NCBI GenBank assembly: GCA_004000515.1
Contig: CP034537.1
Location: 3,672,001-3,736,000, forward strand
DNA length: 64,000 nt
Reading direction: 5' to 3'
Source: Pseudomonas poae
Lineage (GTDB): Bacteria > Pseudomonadota > Gammaproteobacteria > Pseudomonadales > Pseudomonadaceae
The notes under the pieces were generated by a model. That model saw only the letters and a program-made list of their open reading frames with translations, was not told where the DNA came from and ran no database searches. The first letter of the stretch is position 1; every line of letters begins with the position of its first letter. The position numbers and the translations under genes are program-made. Below are positions 1 to 10,358 of the stretch, piece by piece.

Positions 1-1
1 T

Positions 2-412
2 GTGTCCGCTGTCGAGCCGCCGACCCTGACTCCAGCGGCGCTGGATGATTTCGACCTGCCGGAAGATTTCGACCTGTCCCTGGCGGACGAGCCGGAAGTG
101 GCCGCCCAGCCGGACGCCTTCGCGTCGGAACTGGATGATGTCAATGCTGAGCTGGATCGACTGTCCCAGAGCCTTGAGCATCCGTCCATCGAGCCATCCT
201 TTACCGCTGAAGACGCGGCGTTGGGCGGGGATGAGCCGGAATTCGATTTCCTGTCGGGCACCGATGAGGTTGCCACCAAACTCGACCTGGCCCAGGCCTA
301 TATCGATATGGGTGATGCGGACGGCGCACGGGACATCTTGTCTGAAGTGTTGACCGAGGGTGATGAGTCCCAGCGTGGCGAGGCCAAGGAAATGCTCGGT
401 CGATTGGCGTAA
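2..412 (+). CDS. fimV: FimV C-terminal part (cut by left edge)
   Basis: Only the last ~136 residues are present. They are acidic (many D/E) and end in a TPR-like helical pair, TKLDLAQAYIDMGDADGARD, followed by ILSEVLTEG and a GEAKEMLGRLA tail. This is the conserved FimV C-terminal domain. FimV is a large inner-membrane, peptidoglycan-binding protein that localises polar machinery and promotes type IV pilus function and twitching. The true start lies outside the window. The position directly upstream of truA and trpF is the usual Pseudomonas order, which supports the call. The frame is intact to its TAA, and a hairpin terminator follows. Confidence 0.9.
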   Translation: MSAVEPPTLTPAALDDFDLPEDFDLSLADEPEVAAQPDAFASELDDVNAELDRLSQSLEHPSIEPSFTAEDAALGGDEPEFDFLSGTDEVATKLDLAQAYIDMGDADGARDILSEVLTEGDESQRGEAKEMLGRLA

Positions 413-431
413 TCATCGGTTGTTGGCGCGA

Positions 432-461
432 CGGCGACCTTTGGGTCGCCGTTTTGCTTTT
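432..461 (+). terminator. Rho-independent terminator after fimV
   Basis: An 8-bp perfect stem (CGGCGACC / GGTCGCCG) with a TTTG loop is followed by a T-rich tract (GTTTTGCTTTT). It lies 20 bp past the fimV stop and separates fimV from truA. Confidence 0.8.
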
Positions 462-539
462 CGTGGAAACCGGGCAAGCCAGCGTCCCTACAAATCGGCA
501 TAATGTGCGCCTTTGCGCAACTCATCAGGCTCTCAGTTC

Positions 540-1392
540 TTGGCAAATATAGATAACGCGGCCGCCGAAATGGCGGCTGCAGGCTTTACCGCATCGCCTT
601 GGGCGTGGAATACAAAGGTTCTCGCTATCGCGGCTGGCAGCGTCAGGCATCCGGCGTGCTGACGGTGCAGGAAACCCTGGAAAAGGCGCTGTCGAAGGTC
701 GCCGATTCGCCAGTATCGCTGATGTGCGCCGGGCGTACCGATGCCGGTGTGCATGCGTGCGGCCAGGTGGTGCACTTCGATACCCAGGCCGAACGCACGA
801 TGAAAGCGTGGGTGATGGGCGCTAATATCAATTTGCCCCATGACGTCAGCGTCAGTTGGGCCAAGGTCATGCCCGCGCATTTTCATGCGCGCTTCAAGGC
901 CATCGCCCGGCGTTATCGCTATGTGATCTACAACGACCAGATTCGCCCGGCGCACCTGAACGAAGAAATTACCTGGAACCACCGCCCGCTAGACGCCGAG
1001 CGCATGGCCGAGGCCGCGCAGCACCTGGTGGGTGTGCATGATTTCAGTGCCTTCCGCGCCGGCCAGTGCCAGGCCAAGTCGCCGATCAAGGAAGTCCACC
1101 ACCTGCGGGTAACCCGCCACGGCAAGATGATTGTGCTGGATATCCGCGCCGGGCGTTCCTGCACCATATGGTGCGCAACATTGCCGGGGTATTGATGACT
1201 ATCGGCACCGGCGAACGCCCGGTGGAGTGGGCCAAGGAAGTACTGGAAAGCCGTATTCGTCGTACCGGCGGTGTGACGGCGCATCCATTCGGCCTGTATC
1301 TGGTGGATGTGGAGTACCGCGACGAGTTCGAGCTGCCGGAACGTTTCATCGGGCCACACTTCCTCACAGGTTTCAGCGAACTTGGCGGCTGA
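540..1392 (+). CDS. truA: tRNA pseudouridine(38-40) synthase TruA, two frameshifts
   Basis: TruA isomerises uridines 38, 39 and 40 in the anticodon stem-loop of many tRNAs. The sequence shows [15 protein letters not shown] near the N-terminus, the catalytic-Asp motif [27 protein letters not shown], and the C-terminal [13 protein letters not shown]. Two single-base losses break it: one in the C run at ~589 (expected F-T-R-I-A-L) and one in the G run at 1151-1153 (expected AGAFLHHMV). Across both shifts it is a normal full-length TruA, so these look like sequence errors. The start is uncertain: TTG at 540 gives [16 protein letters not shown], and an in-frame ATG at 570 is the alternative. It lies between fimV and trpF, as is usual in Pseudomonas. 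Confidence 0.9.
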
Positions 1393-1456
1393 CGCCCGGA
1401 AAAGCTTTTGTTACCATCCGGGACTTTCTCGGTCCAATCCCTGGGGTTTTCACGAT

Positions 1457-2088
1457 ATGCCAGCCGTTCGCAGCAAGATTTGCGGGATTACCCGCATAGA
1501 AGACGCGCTGGCGGCAGTCGCGGCGGGGGCGGATGCGATCGGCTTTGTGTTTTATGCCAAGAGTCCGCGGGCGGTGAACGTGTTGCAGGCTCGGGCGATC
1601 ATTGCTGCACTGCCGCCGTTTGTGACCACCGTCGGGTTGTTCGTCAACGCCAGCCGCTGTGAACTCAACGAAACCCTGGATGCCGTACCGCTGGACATGC
1701 TGCAGTTTCACGGTGACGAAAGTCCTGATGAGTGTGAGAGCTACCAACGCCCGTACATCAAGGCGCTGCGCGTAAAGGCCGGGGATGACATCGCCGCTGC
1801 CTGTGCTGCCTACACCGGCGCTCGCGGAATTCTGCTGGATACCTATGTCGAAGGCGTGCCCGGTGGTACCGGTGAGGCGTTTGACTGGACGCTGATTCCC
1901 GAGGGCTTGAGCAAGCCGATCATCCTGGCCGGGGGCTCAACCCCGCGAATGTCGGGGCGGCGATCGAGCAGGTTCGTCCGTATGCCGTGGATGTCAGCGG
2001 TGGGGTAGAGCAGGGCAAGGGCATCAAGGATCACAACAAGATTCGCGCATTCATGCAGGCTGTGCGCGACAGCAGTGTCGGGATGTGA
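1457..2088 (+). CDS. trpF: Phosphoribosylanthranilate isomerase TrpF, one frameshift
   Basis: TrpF converts N-(5'-phosphoribosyl)anthranilate to CdRP in tryptophan synthesis. It is a single-domain TIM barrel. It begins [13 protein letters not shown], with the family's KICGI strand-1 motif and catalytic Cys. It continues with [33 protein letters not shown] and GGTGEAFDW, where the Asp is the general acid. The run of five G at 1931-1935 is one short; restoring it gives AGGLNPANV, then the phosphate-binding [15 protein letters not shown] and the end at TGA 2086-2088. The total is ~210 residues, normal for the family. The frameshift is judged an error. About 240 bp separate it from accD. Confidence 0.93.
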
Positions 2089-2331
2089 CGGCTGGCAGTC
2101 TGCCGCCGTCCATAACTACCACTGTGTAAAACAGCCCGGCGCCGCCTGTGAGTGGCCCGGAAACGAAGTGGCAACCCTGCTCCGCAGGTTGTCTGGAAGG
2201 CTAAGGGCGCATGCGGGAAAAGGCAGGTCGAACGTCTGACCCCGTCCTGCATGCGTCATCGCCACATATGAATTTAGCTCAAGGGCATACGCGGGGCTGT
2301 GTTCAAGCCACCGGTACTGGAGAAAGAAAGC

Positions 2332-3251
2332 ATGAGCAACTGGTTAGTAGACAAACTGATCCCTTCGATCATGCGTTCCGAGGTGAAAAAAGCTCGGTTC
2401 CTGAAGGTCTGTGGCATAAATGCCCATCCTGCGACGCGGTGCTGTATCGCCCGGAGCTGGAAAAGACCCTGGACGTTTGCCCTAAGTGCAACCACCACAT
2501 GCGTATCGGCGCCCGCGCCCGCATCGACATCTTCCTCGACGCCGACGGCCGTAACGAGCTGGGCGCAGACCTGGAGCCGGTTGACCGTCTCAAGTTCCGC
2601 GACAGCAAGAAGTACAAGGACCGTCTGGTCGGCGCGCAGAAGCAGACCGGCGAGAAAGACGCACTGATCTCCGTCAGCGGCAAGCTGCTGGGCATGCCGG
2701 TGGTGGTCTCGGCGTTCGAGTTCTCCTTCATGGGCGGTTCCATGGGTGCCATCGTCGGTGAGCGTTTTGTTCGCGCCGCCAACTACGCCCTGGAAAATCG
2801 TTGCCCGATGATCTGCTTCGCCGCCTCCGGTGGTGCGCGGATGCAGGAAGCCCTGATCTCGCTGATGCAAATGGCCAAGACCTCTGCGGTGCTGGCGCGT
2901 CTGCGTGAAGAAGGTATCCCGTTCATCTCCGTGCTGACCGACCCGGTCTACGGCGGCGTTTCCGCGAGCCTGGCGATGTTGGGTGACGTGATCGTCGGCG
3001 AGCCAAAGGCCCTGATCGGCTTTGCTGGCCCGCGTGTGATCGAGCAGACCGTGCGCGAAAAGCTGCCGGAAGGCTTCCAGCGTAGCGAGTTCCTGCTGGA
3101 GCACGGTGCCATCGACCTGATCATCCCGCGCGGTGAGCTGCGTCCACGCCTGGGCAACCTGCTGGCGCAAATGATGGGTTTGCCGACGCCTGTGTACGTC
3201 GCGCCTAAAGTTGAACCGATCGTCGTGCCGCCGGTGCCTGCAAACCTATGA
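2332..3251 (+). CDS. accD: Acetyl-CoA carboxylase carboxyltransferase beta subunit AccD, one frameshift
   Basis: AccD is the zinc-binding carboxyltransferase subunit that pairs with AccA to make malonyl-CoA, the first committed step of fatty acid synthesis. It starts [20 protein letters not shown] and then has the four-Cys zinc ribbon ([12 protein letters not shown] and [10 protein letters not shown]). The crotonase-like carboxyltransferase core follows, with [41 protein letters not shown] and [13 protein letters not shown]. The A run at 2386-2391 has six A where seven are needed, so the first 19 codons are out of frame with the rest. An essential gene cannot be broken this way, so I treat it as an error. 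The stop overlaps the folC start by 4 bp (ATGA), indicating translational coupling. Confidence 0.95.
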
Positions 3252-4551
3252 CCCAACGTACCCTCGGCGAATGGCTCGCCTACCTTGAGCAGTTGCATCC
3301 GTCCGCCATCGACATGGGCCTGGAGCGCTCGCAACAGGTAGCGGCCCGCAGGTTGGGCCGCCCGGCGCCGCGAGTAATCACGGTGACCGGCACCAACGGC
3401 AAAGGCTCTACCTGCGCCTTTGTCGCCGCGCTGCTGCAAGCCCAAGGGCTGAAAGTCGGCGTGTACAATTCCCCGCACTTGCTGCGTTACAACGAGCGGG
3501 TGCAGCTCAATGGCGTCGAAGCCACTGACGAGCAACTCTGTGAAGCCTTCGCCGCACTCGATGCCGGGCGTGGCGAGATTTCCTGACTTATTTCGAGATG
3601 GGCACCCTGGCGGCGTTCTGGCTGTTCGAGCGTGCGCAACTGGATGTGGTCGTTCTGGAAGTCGGCCTGGGCGGGCGTCTGGACACGGTCAACGTGGTGG
3701 ATGCCGACGTCGCGCTGGTGACCAGCATCGGTGTGGACCATGCCGATTACCTGGGCAATACCCGCGAGTCTGTGGCCTATGAAAAGGCCGGGATCTTCCG
3801 TCAGGGCAAGCCGGCGCTGTGTGGTGATATTGACCCGCCACATACCTTGCTCGACAAGGTGCGCGAACTGGATTGCCCGTTTTTCTTGCGGGGCCGCGAG
3901 TTCAATCTTGAAATCGGTGATCGGCACTGGCAATGGCGCGGTCAGGATGCAAGTGGTCAGTCGGTAGAGTTACGCGACCTGCCGCTGCTCAACCTGCCCA
4001 TGGAAAACGCCGCGCTCGCGCTGCAGGCCTACTTGCTGTTGGACCTGCCGTGGAATGCCGGGCAGATTGCCGCGACCTTGCAGGCGACCCGTGTGGTCGG
4101 GCGCCTGGATCGTCGCGCATTCGAATGGCAGGGCAAGCGCCTGAACTTGTTGTTGGATGTTGGGCATAACCCTCATGCGGCTGAATACCTGGCGCAACGC
4201 TTGTCGCGCACGCCGCCGGTCGGTCGTCGCCTTGCAGTGTTTGGTTTGCTGGCCGATAAGGACTTGGAGGGTGTGGTTGCGCCTTTGCTTGTTAATGTCG
4301 AGGCTTGGGCCGTGGCGCCGCTGGATTCGCCGCGCAGTCGCCCGGCCGCCGAGCTGGAGGTTGCTTTGCAGAACCTTGGTGCGCCTGTGGCGTCGTATGC
4401 AAGCGTTACCGCTGCCCTTGAGGCACAGTGCGCGCTTGCCACGCCTGACGACGAAATTCTGTTGTTCGGATCATTTTATTGTGTTGCCGAGGCGCTAGAG
4501 TGGTTGGCCCGGCGCTCCACGGAGGAAGCTGCACATGGCATTACTGGATAG
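3248..4551 (+). CDS. folC: Dihydrofolate synthase/folylpolyglutamate synthase FolC, one frameshift
   Basis: FolC joins glutamate to dihydropteroate and extends the polyglutamate tail of folates. It is a Mur-ligase-fold ATPase. Visible motifs are the P-loop [57 protein letters not shown] and [18 protein letters not shown] is missing at ~3582 (ATTTCC-CTG), which splits the gene between GRGEIS and [13 protein letters not shown]. With it restored the protein is a normal ~434 residues. It starts inside the accD stop and overlaps dedD by 17 bp, so accD-folC-dedD-cvpA-purF form one locus, as in other Pseudomonas. Confidence 0.94.
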
Positions 4552-5192
4552 CGCTTACAAGCAGCGGATGGTCGGAGCCCTGGTTCTGGTGGCGTTGGCA
4601 GTGATCTTCTTGCCGATGTTGTTTTCCCGTCAGGACGAAGAGCGCCAGGTCATCGTCGAGGCGCCTACCGCGCCACAGGCGCCAGCGGTGCCGCAAGTGC
4701 AGGTTGAGCCCGTGGTAGTGCCCGAGCCGCAGGCCTTGCCGGAAGATGAGCCGGTTCCGAGTGCTGATGAAGTGGCGGCGCAGCAGGCGCCGTCTATGCC
4801 CGTGCAGCCAAGCGTACCGGTGGTCAAGCCGGCACCCGCGCCGACCGTAGCGGCCAAGCCCGCTGCGCCGGCGCCGGCACCAAGCCAGTGGCGCCGCAGC
4901 CTGCTGCGCCAGGTAAGCCGGACGTGGGTCAAAGCCGTATCGACCCTAATGGCCTGCCGATCAGCTGGTCGATCCAGGTCGCAAGCCTCGGCAATCGTGA
5001 TGGTGCCGAGGCGCTGCAAAAAAGCTGCGTAGTCAGGGCTATAACGCCTATATCCGCAGTGCGGATGGTAAGAACCGGGTATTTATCGGGCCGCTGATTG
5101 AGCGTGCCGAGGCGGATCGCCTGCGGGATTTGCTGGATCGCCAGCAGAATCTGAAGGGGTTCGTGACTCGCTTCCAGCCTGAGCGCGGCTGA
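4535..5192 (+). CDS. dedD: DedD-like SPOR-domain cell-division protein, two frameshifts
   Basis: A bitopic inner-membrane protein. It has a short cytoplasmic N-terminus ([15 protein letters not shown]), one transmembrane helix (LVLVALAVIFLPMLF), a long Pro/Ala/Val-rich linker, and a C-terminal SPOR domain (SWSIQVASLGNRDGAEALQKKL, then GYNAYIRSADGKNRVFIGP). SPOR domains bind denuded septal peptidoglycan, so a role at the division septum is expected. Two A losses, at 4882-4883 (expected PAPKPVAP) and in the six-A run at 5018-5023 (expected QKKLRSQG), break the frame. Across both it is a ~219-residue protein ending GFVTRFQPERG. It sits between folC and cvpA, the standard place. Confidence 0.88.
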
Positions 5193-5226
5193 TTTTCGCG
5201 AGTTCCAGTTGGAATGCAGGTCAAAA

Positions 5227-5315
5227 GTGGGAGCTGGCTTGCCTGCGATGGCGGTGGTGCAGTCGACAGTGATGTTGAATGTGCTGGCCTCATCGCAGGC
5301 AAAGCCAGCTCCCAC
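5227..5315. repeat. REPIN: paired inverted REP elements
   Basis: The left arm GTGGGAGCTGGCTTGCCTGC and its near-perfect reverse complement (GCAGGCAAAGCCAGCTCCCAC) flank ~45 bp. This is the typical pseudomonad REP doublet, mobilised by RAYT transposases elsewhere in the genome. It fills most of the dedD-cvpA gap and could fold into a long hairpin in the mRNA. Confidence 0.85.
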
Positions 5316-5450
5316 ATTGGTTTTAGGGTGGGGTTGAAATGGAGTTGGCACGCCACAAACTACTGATTTGCAAGGCATCGACAATCACCGCTTACCGATA
5401 GCCCAGCGCTCTGCTAAAATGCGCCGCCTTATCTGTCCGTAGGCTCAAAC

Positions 5451-6008
5451 GTGCCATTTACCTGGGTTGATTGGGCGATTGTTGCAATCGTCGCCATCTC
5501 CGCTTTGATCAGTCTAAGCCGCGGCTTCGTAAAAGAAGCACTGTCGTTGCTGACCTGGATCATTGCAGGAGTCGTAGCCTGGATGTTCGGTGGTTCACTG
5601 TCGGTCTACCTGGCTGGATACATCGAGACACCTTCGGCTCGCGTCATCGCGGGCTGCGCCATCATGTTCATCGCCACGCTGCTGGTGGGGGCAATGGTCA
5701 ATTATCTTATTGGCGAGTTGATACGTGTCACCGGCCTCTCCGGGACCGATCGATTTCTCGGCATGGCCTTCGGTGCTGCGCGAGGCGCGTTACTGGTGGT
5801 TGTGGCGGTCGGGCTGTTGAGCCTGGGGCCAGTACAGCAGGATTCGTGGTGGCAGGAGTCTGTACTCGTGCCAAAATTTCTATTGGTTGCAGATTGGTCC
5901 AAGAACCTCATTTTGGGGTGGAGCAGTCAGTGGCTGGCCAGCGGAATCAGCGTACCCGCTGATCTTCCGTTCAAGGAACACCTCTTGCCGGCCAAAACGC
6001 CTCAGTAA
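5451..6008 (+). CDS. cvpA: CvpA family inner-membrane protein
   Basis: A 185-residue protein with four predicted membrane helices: WAIVAIVAISALISLSRGFV, LSLLTWIIAGVVAWMFGG, VIAGCAIMFIATLLVGAMVNYLIG, and a fourth around ALLVVVAVGLLSLG. The conserved RGFVKEALSL and GTDRFLGMAFGAARG motifs place it in the CvpA family. CvpA is needed for colicin V production in E. coli and for envelope and bile tolerance in other bacteria; its biochemical activity is unknown. The start is GTG at 5451. It directly precedes purF, the classical cvpA-purF pair, probably cotranscribed. The frame is intact. Confidence 0.92.
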   Translation: MPFTWVDWAIVAIVAISALISLSRGFVKEALSLLTWIIAGVVAWMFGGSLSVYLAGYIETPSARVIAGCAIMFIATLLVGAMVNYLIGELIRVTGLSGTDRFLGMAFGAARGALLVVVAVGLLSLGPVQQDSWWQESVLVPKFLLVADWSKNLILGWSSQWLASGISVPADLPFKEHLLPAKTPQ

Positions 6009-6049
6009 GCTGTGTTCAGTCAAGATTCATTAAGTAGGGGTTGCGTCGC

Positions 6050-7558
<1,509 letters not shown>

Positions 7559-7590
7559 ACACCGGCCCTGAGGGGCCGGTGTTGTATCTT
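7559..7590 (+). terminator. Hairpin terminator after purF
   Basis: A 10-bp stem (ACACCGGCCC / GGGCCGGTGT, TGAG loop) begins one base after the purF stop and is followed by TGTATCTT. The T tract is weak, so some readthrough into metZ is likely. Confidence 0.65.
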
Positions 7591-7619
7591 AAATCAAGAA
7601 TCGAGTAAGGAGTGGCAGC

Positions 7620-8830
7620 ATGAGTCAGGAATGGGATGCCGGTCGGTTGGACAGCGACCTCGATGGCGTAGCTTTCGATACCCTGGCTGTGCGTGCCGGC
7701 CAGCACCGTACGCCGGAAGGTGAGCACGGTGATCCGATGTTCTTCACCTCCAGTTATGTATTCCGCACCGCTGCGGATGCCGCCGCACGCTTTGCTGGCG
7801 AGGTGCCGGGCAATGTGTATTCGCGCTACACCAACCCGACTGTGCGTGCGTTCGAAGAGCGCATCGCCGCGCTGGAGGGGCGGAGCAGGCCGTTGCCACG
7901 GCGACAGGCATGGCAGCGATCCTGGCAGTGGTGATGAGTCTTTGCAGTGCTGGCGACCATGTGTTGGTGTCGCGCAGCGTGTTCGGTTCGACCATCAGCC
8001 TGTTCGAGAAGTACTTCAAGCGCTTTGGTATCGAAGTGGACTACGTGCCCCTGGCGGATCTTTCCGGTTGGGATGCGGCGATCAAGGCCAATACCAAGCT
8101 GTTGTTCGTCGAGTCGCCGTCCAACCCGTTGGCCGAATTGGTGGATATTGCTGCGTTGTCCGAAGTGGCTCACGCCAAGGGCGCGATGCTGGTGGTGGAC
8201 AACTGCTTCTGCACCCCGGCACTGCAGCAGCCGCTGAAGCTGGGTGCGGACATCGTCGTGCATTCGGCTACCAAGTTTATCGACGGCCAGGGTCGTTGCA
8301 TGGGTGGCGTGGTTGCTGGGCGCAGTGACCAGATGAAAGAAATTGTCGGCTTCCTGCGCACCGCTGGCCCGACCTTGAGCCCGTTCAATGCGTGGATCTT
8401 CCTCAAGGGCCTGGAAACCCTCAGCCTGCGCATGAAGGCCCACTGCGCCAACGCTCAGGCGCTGGCCGAGTGGCTGGAGCAGCAGGACGGTATCGAGAAG
8501 GTGCACTACGCCGGTCTCAAGAGCCATCCGCAACACGAACTGGCCCAGCGCCAGCAGCGTGGTTTTGGCGCCGTGGTGAGTTTTGAAGTGAAGGGCGGCA
8601 AAGAGGGCGCCTGGCGCTTTATCGATGCCACGCGACTGATCTCCATCACCGCCAACCTGGGTGACAGCAAGACCACCATCACGCACCCGAGCAGCACTTC
8701 CCACGGGCGTCTGGCGCCGCAGGAGCGTGAAGCTGCCGGCATCCGTGACAGCCTGATCCGCATCGCGGTAGGCCTGGAAGATGTGGCCGACTTGCAGGCT
8801 GACCTGGCTCGCGGGCTGGCCGCCTTGTGA
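7620..8830 (+). CDS. metZ: O-succinylhomoserine sulfhydrylase MetZ, one frameshift
   Basis: MetZ makes homocysteine from O-succinylhomoserine and sulfide (direct sulfhydrylation), the main methionine route in Pseudomonas. It is a PLP enzyme of the Cys/Met gamma-family. Seen are [59 protein letters not shown], and the PLP-lysine motif [14 protein letters not shown]. The G run at 7877-7880 is one short; restoring it gives [20 protein letters not shown]. It is then ~403 residues and full length. An SDR gene starts within its stop codon (GTGA overlap), so the two are translationally coupled. The location after purF is conserved. Confidence 0.93.
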
Positions 8831-9606
8831 TTGAGTGGTCCATGGAAGCAGCGGCGGCCAGCAATGGGCGCGTCGCGCTGGTGACGAGCGCCGCCCGAGG
8901 CATAGGCCTCGGGATTGCGGCTTGGTTGATCAGCGAGGGCTGGCAGGTGGTGTTGACCGACCTGGACCGTGAGCGCGGCTCCAAGGTGTCCAAGGTGCTG
9001 GGTGAAAATGCCTGGTTTATCACCATGGACGTGGCGGACGAAAAACAGGTCGCCCAGGGTGTCGCCGAGGTATTGGGGCAATTTGGGCGCCTGGACGCAC
9101 TGGTGTGTAATGCGGCGGTCGCTGATCCGCGCAATATCACGCTGGAAAGCCTGGATCTGGCTTACTGGAATCGTGTGTTGGCAGTAAACCTCAGTGGGCC
9201 GATGTTGCTGGCAAAGCACTGTGCGCCTTATCTGCGTGCCCACGGCGGCGCCATCGTCAACCTGGCGTCGACCCGGGCCCGGCAATCCGAGCCGGACACC
9301 GAGGCCTATGCGGCGAGCAAGGGCGGCCTGTTGGCCCTCACTCATGCATTGGCCATGAGTCTTGGGCCGGAAGTGCGGGTCAATGCGGTCAGTCCCGGCT
9401 GGATCGATGCGCGTGACCCTGCGGCGCGTCGTGCTGAGCCTTTGACCGACGCCGATCATGCCCAGCATCCGGCGGGCAGGGTCGGTACCGTGGAGGATGT
9501 CGCAGCGATGGTCGCGTGGTTGTTGTCGCGCCAAGCTGGTTTTGTCACCGGGCAAGAGTTTGTGGTGGACGGCGGCATGAGCAAGAAGATGATTTACAGC
9601 GAGTAG
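8827..9606 (+). CDS. SDR-family oxidoreductase
   Basis: A classical short-chain dehydrogenase/reductase. Motifs are the NAD(P) loop ([15 protein letters not shown], with S-A replacing the usual G in TGxxxGIG), [10 protein letters not shown], the catalytic Ser in IVNLASTRA, and [16 protein letters not shown] holding the Tyr-x3-Lys pair. The end is [19 protein letters not shown]. The substrate is not predictable. The start may be GTG 8827, overlapping the metZ stop by 4 bp, or ATG 8842 after GAGTGG. The tight link to metZ suggests cotranscription but does not define the role. Confidence 0.88.
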   Translation: MIEWSMEAAAASNGRVALVTSAARGIGLGIAAWLISEGWQVVLTDLDRERGSKVSKVLGENAWFITMDVADEKQVAQGVAEVLGQFGRLDALVCNAAVADPRNITLESLDLAYWNRVLAVNLSGPMLLAKHCAPYLRAHGGAIVNLASTRARQSEPDTEAYAASKGGLLALTHALAMSLGPEVRVNAVSPGWIDARDPAARRAEPLTDADHAQHPAGRVGTVEDVAAMVAWLLSRQAGFVTGQEFVVDGGMSKKMIYSE

Positions 9607-9713
9607 GGCGGATAGTCGTCTTGAAGCAATTTTGTCTTTTTCAGAAAAACTTCAAGCAGGCTATTGACTTAGGTCTCCTACCTGCGTAAATTTCGCGGCC
9701 TCAACGAAGCAAA

Positions 9714-9789
9714 GGGTGATTAGCTCAGCTGGGAGAGCATCTGCCTTACAAGCAGAGGGTCGGCGGTTCGATCCCGTCATCACCCACCA
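9714..9789 (+). tRNA. tRNA-Val (anticodon TAC)
   Basis: 76 nt including encoded CCA. The acceptor stem GGGTGAT/ATCACCC pairs fully. The anticodon arm CTGCC-TTACAAG has TAC at 34-36. D- and T-arms (GGTTCGATCCC) are normal. Confidence 0.96.
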
Positions 9790-9844
9790 CTTCTTGAGAG
9801 TTTTACCTTCGGGTAAGACGCAACATTAAAGGTTGCACCGACGC

Positions 9845-9921
9845 GCAGCGGTAGTTCAGTCGGTTAGAATACCGGCCTGTCACGCCGGGGGTCGCGGGTT
9901 CGAGTCCCGTCCGCTGCGCCA
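9845..9921 (+). tRNA. tRNA-Asp (anticodon GTC), copy 1
   Basis: 77 nt including encoded CCA. The acceptor GCAGCGG/CCGCTGC and anticodon stem CCGGC/GCCGG pair fully, and the loop CTGTCAC carries GTC. This copy is the reference for the variant at 10027. Confidence 0.96.
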
Positions 9922-10026
9922 TATTTTCCAGGCCTGACTCATCAGGTTTGAGATTGAACAGCCAAGGCTGATCGATCAGATGTTTAAAGACGGTTGAGGG
10001 TTTACGCTCAACTGGTCAAGCGATAC

Positions 10027-10103
10027 GCAGCGGTAGTTCAGTCGGTTAGAATACCGGCCTGTCACGGCGGGGGTCGCGGGTTCGAGTCCCGTCCGCTGCG
10101 CCA
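10027..10103 (+). tRNA. tRNA-Asp (anticodon GTC), copy 2 with anticodon-stem mismatch
   Basis: Identical to the copy at 9845 except for one base in the 3' side of the anticodon stem: GGCGG replaces GCCGG. This leaves a G-G opposition at pair 30:40. Both copies carry GTC and CCA. A terminator lies 75 bp downstream. The change could be a real variant or a sequence error; it is a substitution, unlike the homopolymer length errors seen elsewhere. Confidence 0.93.
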
Positions 10104-10177
10104 TATCTGCCTCAAGGCCCACTGAACGCCTTGAAGCACAAAGAAAGCCACTGGCTGCTTTGATCCGATAGCAAAGA

Positions 10178-10203
10178 CCCTGGTCGAAAGACCGGGGTTT
10201 TTT
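10178..10203 (+). terminator. Terminator of the tRNA-Val/Asp/Asp cluster
   Basis: The stem CCCTGGTC / GACCGGGG (one T-G pair) with a GAAA tetraloop is followed by six T. It closes the three-tRNA transcript. Confidence 0.9.
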
Positions 10204-10221
10204 GTGTCTGCGATTTGGTGT

Positions 10222-10353
10222 TGTAGTGAGCGGGCTTGCCCCGCGCTGGGGGGGGGCCGCCCCAATCCAGTCACCGCGTTCTTTCAGAGAAATCGCGGTG
10301 GCAGGGCTTAGGGCGGCTTCGCCCCCCAGCGCGGGGCAAGCCCGCTCACTACA
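10222..10353. repeat. REPIN: long inverted REP pair
   Basis: The arms TGTAGTGAGCGGGCTTGCCC and the exact reverse complement ending GCCCGCTCACTACA extend through CGCGCTGGGG on both sides. They enclose ~65 bp containing further inverted GC-rich segments (GGGGCCGCCCC, GGGCGGCTTCGCCC). This is a different REP sequence class from the one at 5227. It sits between the convergent tRNA cluster and the oxidoreductase gene. Confidence 0.88.
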
Positions 10354-10358
10354 AGTGC

